Below are positions 56,801 through 64,000 of a DNA stretch of 64,000 nucleotides, piece by piece; positions within the stretch are counted from its first letter, which is position 1; the number at the start of each line of letters is the position of its first letter. The notes beneath the pieces were generated by a model. That model was not told the origin of the DNA, made no database searches, and saw only the letters and a list, made by a program, of their open reading frames with translations. Both the position numbers and the translations under genes were made by a program. Where the stretch lies: positions 5,084,501 to 5,148,500 of the forward strand of contig NC_057317.1 of NCBI RefSeq assembly GCF_000687475.1, given 5' to 3'. The stretch is from Ustilaginoidea virens (taxonomy: Eukaryota > Ascomycota > Sordariomycetes > Hypocreales > Clavicipitaceae).

Positions 56801-59800
56801 ATAGAATTCCTGCTATATAAGAGATTTATATACGAAAAGGTCTGTACCGCCCTTTACTATATAGCTAGCTAGAAGGCCCCTAGATTAGACGGGCTATCTG
56901 CAGGATTCCTTAAGGTATACAGCCCCCTTTTAATTATAGCTCTTACCTACCTTTTTAATAAGTCCTACCGTACTAGGCACTATTTAGCTTAATTCCGGGA
57001 GGCCTATATAATCATACTAAGAAAGCTAGGAAAGAAACTAAAGGAATACTCTAAAGTAGGAGGCTAGAGACTAATATCTTTATTTAACCTAACTGGTAAA
57101 ATCCTAAAAGCTGTAGTAGCGCGCCGGCTTATTACCGCCCTTAAGGAGGGCAACCTACTCCTAAACCTTTAGATAGGAAATAGAGCTAATTATTCTATAG
57201 ATATAGCCCTTAGTACTCTTATAGAAATAGTTCGCATGGTATAGCACTATAGCGGGATTACTTTACTCCTCTAGCTTAATATATCTATAGCCTTTAATAT
57301 AGTGAACTATATTTGATTTACCTACCTACTCTTAGAAAAGGGATTATCGCTATAGACTATAGTATAGGTCCGCAGCTTTACCGACTCTTATATAGTATAA
57401 ATTTACTTTAAGGGCAAATTAACCGATAATCTACTTATTACTACTAGGGTCCTATAAGGGTCCCCCCTTTCCTTTATCCTTTTCTTAGTCTATATCGTAC
57501 CGCTTTATAAAAGGCTTAAAGAAGTAGCCTCTACTATTACCCTAGGGTTCGTAGATAATATTAATATTATAGCATATAGGAGGAGTATAAGGGAGACCTA
57601 AACCCTACTCGAAAAAGTATAGATAATTTATAAAGAGTGGTCTAAATAAGCCAGGCTTAATTTTAACCTAGGGAAGAGTAAGCTTATCTATTTTATATAC
57701 GCCTATAAGGCAGACGAGACGCTAATCTGACTTAAGACTATAACGATTTAGCTAAAGTAGTATGCCTATTTCCTAGGGGTTAAGATCTACCGAAAACTTT
57801 AGTAGCATAAATACCGCATAAAAATAGCTAAAAAGCTCGAGCGGTAGCAACTCACCCTTATAGCGATAGCGGCCTCTATATAGGGATATTAATATAGGGA
57901 GGCCCGATTAGTCTATATATAGGTTATTCGCACTACTATTGCCTTCGGCGCGGGAGTTTAATATACCCCTACTGCCTTTAGCGGGGTAGCGAAAGGTATT
58001 ATAAAATTATTAACTATAGAATAATTATTTTACTTTCGAACTATTATTAGGGCCTTTAAAGCTATACCGATAGATATCCTTAAGACTAAAGCAGCTATAC
58101 TACCTATCGATTTATATCTAAATTATATCTACTAGCGATTTTTAGAAAGGATAGTAAAGATTAGGATAGCTAAGCGAATTAACCGCGCCTTTACTATAGT
58201 AGCAGTAATACTCTAATGCTATTAGTGGAGCGACTATAAAGGACCCTAGATATATATCCTATTCCTAGAACTTGACCTATAGTAGCTAATAGCTAAAGAA
58301 TATCTAGTAAAAGAGTGGCTTATTAAGTAGTCTAAATACTAAGCTACCGTAAGAGCGAGATAGCGGCGGTATAAGCCTACGGCGGCAGAGAAAGCCCTAG
58401 ATTTCTAATCTATAGCTATAATAATTCAGCTCTATAATAGCCTCCTTAAATATAAATCGGCTATATTTATCTAGCTTTATATAAAAAAGATTGGACTAAA
58501 CTCCTTCCTCTATTAGCGCTAAGTCCCCACTATACCTTTACCTCTCTACCGATATAGGGAGGCCCTTAAAGATTATTATTACCTAATCCTCTTTTGCCTA
58601 AAATATAGATAATAGCGCTAATAGCTATATAGGACCGGCCTAAGCCTCTTTTAAGACCGCTAAGGGATCTCTATTGCCTTTAATAAGCTAAGCCTTACCT
58701 ACCGATTTATATATTAGATCTTTAGCCTTAACTGCTTCAATTAATTCTAATTCGCTTAATCGCTCTAGTGACCTATCCCTATAGAGGCATTAGGCCGACC
58801 CTAACCGCCCGATATCGCCCTTAATATCTAATAATAATATCCCGATGCAGGAGAGAGGAGATATAGTAGGCGGATAAATACGATTAATTCTTAGCTACTC
58901 TAAAGCTATAATATTAATATTAGAGCCCCCTTCCCCTTCCCCCTCCCCCTCTCCTGCCGGCCCTTATAGTAGCCCTCTTTTCCTCTCCCCCTTCTCCCCC
59001 TCCCCCTCTGCCGCCCTTTTCTGCCCCTAAGAGATAAATAGCTCTAATATAGCCTAGATGCCCTTTAATACTTCTACTTTATGCTCCTTAAGGTCTAGCG
59101 CCTCCTAGGTTACCCTAGGAGCGATACTCCCCCTTATTACTACCGCCGCTACTACTACCTTCCCCCTACTATAAGCAGTTAATGCCTATTATACCCTTAA
59201 CTAAAGGGCATAGTAGTTATCGACCTATCTATATTAGCATTTATCCTATATAGTCCCCGCACCTTATATATACCTCCTCCCCTATGGCTAGTACCTCTTA
59301 GGCACTTAGGAGGGCATAAACAGACTCCTAGTTCTTAGGAGTTTATTTAAAGGGTCGGTAGGTCTTCCCTATCGCGATATATATAAAATACGCCGCCCCG
59401 GGCCCTATATAGCATTATGCTATATTACTATCGTTCGAATACCGGTCGGATTAGGGTTCGGTCGATTAGATTTTACCTTTTTAAGAGTAGTAATAATATT
59501 TAGGGTCTTCGGCTTATATTAGATAAGGGTTATAGGGCCAGCCTTATAGCTCGCTAGGCTAGTAATAACGGGTCAGTAACGCTAGTATAACGGGAGCGGG
59601 TAGTACCCACCCCTTTATCTAAAGATGCCGACTTTTTCGGCATACTACTGCTATTATTATTATTGCTATTGCTATGGCTATTGCTGCTGCTGCTTTTGCT
59701 ACTGCTAATGCTATTACTACTACTATTACTAATGCTAATACTGCTGCTATTATTACCGCCCTACCGTATAGGTTAGTATTGTTTCTATAGCGCTAGAGAA

Positions 59801-60466
59801 CGGGGCTTAAGGGGATTATATATAGAAAAATAATAGCTATATAGAAAGGAAGAAAAAGGGATTAAAAAGTCGGGGGGCACTTATATTTTTATATTTTCGC
59901 CCGATTAGAGGCCCTTATGCCCTCTCTTTATATTTGGCTTACCTTAACCCCCGACCCGATACCGCTTGCCTTCTATTAAGCACCCCCCCTATAGCCGATA
60001 CGCCGCCGATATAGCCCTAATAATAGAAAATTCCCTTACTCTTGCTCTAATGCCCTTACGCGATATATATACTGTATAGCCGGCGTGTGTATTATATAGC
60101 CGGCGCTACCCTGCTTATATAACCTCTATTTTACTTTCGATTTATAGCGTACCGACCTAGGACCACCCCTCCCCTATAGATACTAGACCTACTTTTTTCT
60201 AGACCTACTTTCTCTAGATCGCTCTCGCACTCTTCCTAGTACTACCGCTAGGTACGATCCTAAGCGATAGCGTACCTACCTCCCTTATATACTGGAAACC
60301 TATCGGCCCCCCTGGGGGCCCGACTCCCCTATCGTTATAATTATATTAGTAGGAAGGGTTTTCCCCCCGGACCTCGGGTTTTTCCCTTCCGGATTATTTG
60401 CCGGAGTACTAGATAGGCAATTCTAGCTTAGAATAGCCCCTTAGAGTAATTTAATAATAATAATAA
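53879..60466 (+). mobile_element. Tad1-type LINE, full-length inverted copy, heavily mutated
   Basis: Plus-strand copy of the 6.6-kb element, from CTTCGCGATTTCGCCCGCACC to the TAATAATAATAA tail at about 60452-60466. ORF1 traces lie at about 54.1-55.7 kb (the only 60-codon open stretch is 54477-54659). ORF2 shows an endonuclease piece with FIGDFNIYYP at about 55910-55939, a reverse transcriptase with ILRKLGK, VARRLI and GSPLSFILFLVY blocks (about 57.0-57.5 kb), and the active site GFVDNIN at about 57545-57565. Downstream is a decayed RNase-H and zinc-finger region and a GCT/ATT trinucleotide tract (59645-59760). Nearly all in-frame stops are TAG, as expected when CAG or TGG codons are hit. No function remains. 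Confidence 0.87.
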
Positions 60467-60479
60467 GATAACCAGAAAA

Positions 60480-61067
60480 CGTAGGGAAGGTAAGAAGTTA
60501 AGAGGCATATAGTGCATTAACAGACTCGATTGTGCTACCCTTCTGCTATTTAGAAAGAAGGGGGAAAGCTATCCTATATATACACGAAGAAGGGGTGGGC
60601 CCAGGCATCCAGGGTAGCCAGTAAGAAAGCTCCCCGTAATGCTCGCTATGCCACGTATATAATACGTCAGCAACCCCGCTATATCCGGCCTTTCTAACCA
60701 CCCCAACCACCGCACTAGTAACTAACCACCACACTAGTGACTAGCTACCAAGCTAGTGACTAACCACCACGCTAGTGATTAACCACCATACTAGTAGACT
60801 AGCCACCACGCTAGTAGGCAGCCACTACGCTAATAGGCCGCCACCACGCTAGTAGGCCACCACGCTAATTTAGCAATGCCACACCTTTTTAACAAGGCCT
60901 ACCTTACTTGATATACAGTAAATAATCCACTGAAAATCCTTAAGGTAAAAGGCAAAGGCCTAAGGTAAGACTACTATAAGTCCAAGAGGCGGTATAAGGG
61001 CCAGAAAGTTAGTAGGCCAGTAGGGCATTAGGCCAGCAGCCTAGTAGGCTACTATAGGATTTTAACA
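60480..61067 (-). repeat. probable 3' LTR of the Copia element, outer end uncertain
   Basis: On the minus strand a polypurine tract (AGAGGGGG, 61075-61068) is followed by TGTTAAAATCC, the expected LTR start, at 61067. The sequence down to the LINE tail near 60470 is not LINE and contains a TATATATAGG box (about 60570-60580) suited to an LTR promoter. The CA end was not located, and the 5' LTR lies beyond the window, so the boundary is a guess. Confidence 0.45.
60705..60870. repeat. minisatellite of ACCACCACGCTAGT-type units
   Basis: About seven to eight degenerate units of 20-25 bp (ACCACCACACTAGTGACTAG, ACCACCACGCTAGTGATTA, CCACCACGCTAGTAGG...) are directly visible. They lie within the probable LTR. 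Confidence 0.8.
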
Positions 61068-64000
61068 CCCCCTCTGATTAGCTACTGTAGTAGCAAGCTA
61101 ATCCTGTAAAGGATAGGGACAGAAAATGCAGTAAAAAGTGCTAAGGAAAAACATAGGAAAAACCTTAGTAAAAGTAGTATAAGTTAGCAGGCCCTAAGAC
61201 CTAGTAACTCGCAGAACCTAATAAATTTAGGGCCCGATAGTGGCTTCGTAAGACTATCAGCAGGCATATTATTAGTTGGTAAGTAGGTAATTTTCACTAA
61301 GCCCAGCTGGGCTTGCTCCCTAATATACCGGAATTTTAATAGCGTATGCTTAGTGCGAGCATGCTGATTAGGATCGTTAGAATTTAAAATGGAGCCCTGG
61401 TTATCGCAGTATAGCGGTATAGGGCGTAAAATATCGATTTCTAGCTCCTTATAAAGGTTAGAAAGCCACTATACCTCACGGATAGTCTCAAGTAATGCAT
61501 CAGATTCAGCTTCTAACATAGATAGCACTACTAAAGAGGCTCGCTTAGAACGCCAGCTAATAGGACCACTATTAATAGTAATAAGGAAGCCTCCAGTAGA
61601 TTTAGAGGTTTCTTTATAGCCAGCAAAATCGCTATCAGAATAAGCGGTTATAATAGGCTGTTAGTTGCTTTTAGTAAAGCAAATAGCAAGGTTCTCAGTG
61701 CCTTTAAGGTAACTAAAGCTGCCTTTTGCAGCATTTAGATGCATATTAGTTGCTTTCGATATAAACCAAGAAAGGTATTGGGTAGGAAATGCTAGGTCGG
61801 GCCTAGTCATCATTATAAGCCACATTATAGTGCCAGTAAGGCTCTAATAAAGGCTCTGATCAGTAGGGCTAAGGTCTTTTCCACTAGATTCATTTAGAAT
61901 GCCTAGTTGAAGTAGAATAAGCTAAGGTTTAGTATCCTATAGGCCGAATTTAGCTAGGACCTCTACTATAAATTGGGCTTAGTATAGCTATAATAGACCT
62001 TCCTTCCTATTTCGTATAATTTATACGCCTAGGAAGAAAGAAGCCGGACCGCGGTCTTCTATAGTATAGACCTTATGAAATTTCCTTTTTAGCTGGTTAA
62101 TATAAGTTATATTTAGACCAACTAATAGGCAATCGTCAACATAAGTGACGATAAAAGTACTGGTTTGCTTATTATAAAAGACAGCAGCATCAGAAGCTAA
62201 AGGTAAGAAGCCTTTACTAGAAATTAGGTCTTTTAGCTGGTATTGCTATTCGCGGGGTGCTTATTTTAGCCCGTATAGGGCCTTTTTTAGTAAAATAGCT
62301 TGCTTAACAGAGGGATTAAAGCCGGCTTCTTTAAGTAAAGTTAGTAGCCGTTATCGTTGAATATCAGACCAAAGCTTGCTATCGCTATTAGTTAGCAGTA
62401 AGCTTTCTGTAAATTCAAGAAATCCGTTAGGAATATCTATATAAATGGTCTTAGAAAGCTCGCTATTTAGAAAGGCGCCTATAAAGTCGATTTGCTCTAT
62501 TTCCCAGTTATTACTAGCAGCCAAGGCCAGTATAACCCTCTAGGTAGGTGGAATAGAGGTAGAAGCATAGGTATACTAAAAGTCCTTTCCTTCGACTTGC
62601 ATAAAGCCCTTTACTACTAATCTAGCCTTATATTTTATAGGCTGATTATTAGCATCCTTTTTAACCCGAAAAACAGGCCTATTGCGTATAATTTTCCTAT
62701 CAATAGAAACGCTAGACTTAGGAATAAATTGGAAGACTTTAGTATCCAAAAGCTGCTCAAATTCCTTAAATAGTGCCTTTATCCAAAGGTCTTTTTCAGG
62801 GCTTCGTAGCACATCCTTCCAGCTATTAGACGTACCATCAGGGGCCTTTTTAGCTAGCTTACGCTTAGCTGCATAGCAGGAATCCCATATTAGGTGGTAT
62901 AAATCCTGATTAGGGAATAAGTCGGTAGGGCTAGTAGGGTTGGTAGGGCTAGCAGGTACAGCAGGGCTAGCAGGGCCAGCAGAGCCAGTAGGGCTAGCAA
63001 GGTCGGCAGGAGTAAGGCTAGTAAGGATATCTATAAGGTTATCCTTTGCAGTAGCCGGGGACTGTAGTATAGTACCTTCTGACTTAGGAAGGTAATCCAC
63101 GGTGGCATTAGTGTTAGTAATATCATCCGGGGTAGCATTAGTAATGCTAATAAAATTAGTAGGGTCCGGCATGCTTTCCAGGTCATCCGGTATAGTATTA
63201 GTAATGCTAGTAAGGTTAGTGGGGTCAGAAATGCTTTTAAGGTCATCCAGTAAAATAACAGGTTCTCTGCTAGATACCCCCTCTGAACCTGTATTTTGCC
63301 CTCTATGAAAGTCTCCTTCTAGGCTACTAGAAATAGGGCCTATACCTTCATTTTGATGGATAAAGGTAATAAAGGTTGTTTTAGTAATATCCTTCTTCTT
63401 TAAAGGGTAAACTAGGTAGGTATTAGCACAAGTCTTTTTAAGTAGCTGAATACCTATATGCCCTAGCCGTATATGCCAAATGCCGGCTAATTGTAATAAC
63501 TTCTGATATTCTGTATCAGCAGCTATATGGGCAGGAGTAGGGCTAATAGCCACTACGGGATTTTCGCTAGTCGTAATAGCGGGCTCTTTGCTAGTCGTAA
63601 TAGCGGGATCTTTGCTAGTCGTAATAGCGGGAGAGTTAGTAGTAGGGCTAGTAGCCTCTACAGGTTCCTTACTAATCGTAGTAGTAGGAACAGGGATAGT
63701 AGGGCTAGTAGCCTCTACTAGTTCCTTACTAGTTGCAGTAGTAGGAACGGGGGTAATAGTGGTATCCTCAGAATCACTATAATCAGCAGGGTTAGTAGGG
63801 CTGGGGACCTCTACTGTTATACTATTAGTAATAGTATAGTGGCTACAAGGTTGATGTAGCAGTGGTGTGTCTATTCCTTTCTGTGGAAGGAAAAAGCCGT
63901 ATTTTTCAAAGTTAAAAATGCCGATACATTTACGGCTTGCTAACCAAAGCTGATTTTTAATTAGTACCCCTTTAGTGGCATAGTGCTTTACACCGCTAAT
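61068..64000 (-). mobile_element. Ty1/Copia-type LTR retrotransposon, internal region, 5' part outside window
   Basis: The minus strand from 64000 to 62576 is one open frame of 475 codons, then RT/RNase H continues in the same reading with scattered TAGs to TAA at 61184. In order: KGVLIKNQLWLASRKCIGIF; a long Ser/Thr/Pro repeat tract (about 63790-63530); the GAG-pre-integrase block IWHIRLGHIGIQLLKKTCAN (about 63460); a second low-complexity linker (SDPTNLTSITNTIPDD repeats, about 63240-62900); the RVT_2 start VFRVKKDANNQ and KARLVVKGFMQVEG; the active site TYVDDCLLVG (intact, about 62155-62125); and the RNase H blocks AYSDSDFAG, YCDNQGS and RTKHTLLKFRYIRE. The integrase catalytic core expected between GAG-pre-integrase and RT is not present. 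Fewer lesions than the LINEs, so probably a later insertion. Confidence 0.9.
63530..63790. repeat. in-frame tandem repeats in the Copia polyprotein
   Basis: Repeated units of about 27 bp (GCTAGTCGTAATAGCGGGNTC, three copies at 63566-63630), followed by about 60-bp units (GGGCTAGTAGCCTCTAC.GGT and flanks, about 63646-63745), are directly visible. Translated on the minus strand they give PAITTSKEP-like and VEATSPTIPVPTT-like repeats. All lengths keep the frame open. Confidence 0.8.

Noticed and set aside
53879..60466. Possible genetic-code change (TAG as a sense codon), since reading TAG through gives a near-complete LINE protein
   Set aside because: Host genes in the same window have no internal TAG, and the active-site Asp to Asn change shows ordinary decay. 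RIP explains the TAGs.
60546..60734. 62-codon minus-strand frame near the Copia LTR
   Set aside because: Lies in the probable LTR, crosses repeat units and has no motif.

Overview
Organism and composition. The window is nuclear DNA of a filamentous ascomycete (Pezizomycotina, probably Sordariomycetes). Genes have short GT-AG introns of 49-167 nt. Recognisable genes are typically fungal: SET1, fungal SCAP, SPB1, MGM1, a Zrg17-type CDF protein, a divergent 14-3-3 protein and a JMJD7-type JmjC protein. There are two sharply different compartments: a gene-bearing part of balanced composition (1 to about 41.3 kb) and an AT-rich, transposon-filled part (about 41.3-64 kb). Retroelement reading frames in the second part are riddled with TAG codons, the signature expected of repeat-induced point mutation (RIP, C to T on both strands). 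I could not compute RIP indices. Layout, left half. 1-849 is a decayed phosphoserine aminotransferase. 1901-6028 (+) is SET1, the H3K4 methyltransferase of COMPASS. 7079-7684 (-) is a conserved fungal protein of unknown function. About 5 kb without a convincing gene follows. 12626-13728 (+) is a single-pass Cys-rich surface protein and 13906-15253 (-) an FMN-dependent alpha-hydroxy-acid oxidase-like enzyme, convergent with it. 15.6-17.2 kb is doubtful, possibly a decayed membrane-protein gene. 18182-19123 (-) is a divergent 14-3-3 protein. A further 4 kb of intergenic DNA is rich in two short recurrent motifs (TACTCCGTA and CCTAGGTA types). Layout, middle. 23196-26771 (-) is SCAP, the sterol-sensing escort of SREBP, reconstructed with three exons. 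28423-29808 (+) is a five-exon JMJD7-like hydroxylase. 29903-32534 (-) is SPB1 and 32882-35756 (+) is MGM1; the last two diverge from a 347-bp promoter containing a CACGTG E-box. 36268-37917 (-) is a Zrg17-like cation diffusion facilitator with an apparent 1-nt frameshift near its N terminus. Layout, right. 38.65-39.85 kb is a patchwork of broken gene pieces: an unknown fragment, an NMP-kinase P-loop fragment, a protein-kinase C-lobe and a calcineurin-like phosphoesterase fragment antisense to and abutting the kinase. An aminoglycoside-phosphotransferase-like gene (39880-41202, -) follows, interrupted by one in-frame TAG. From 41.3 kb on the DNA is RIP-like. Two full-length Tad1-type LINE copies (about 6.6 kb each) lie head-to-head as an inverted pair around a third, 5'-truncated copy. 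A less mutated Copia-type LTR retrotransposon runs off the window end. How the genes relate. The housekeeping genes do not form one pathway and most have independent promoters. The clear shared architecture is the SPB1/MGM1 divergent promoter. The right third looks like the edge of a RIP-affected heterochromatic block where accessory genes are breaking down next to retroelements.
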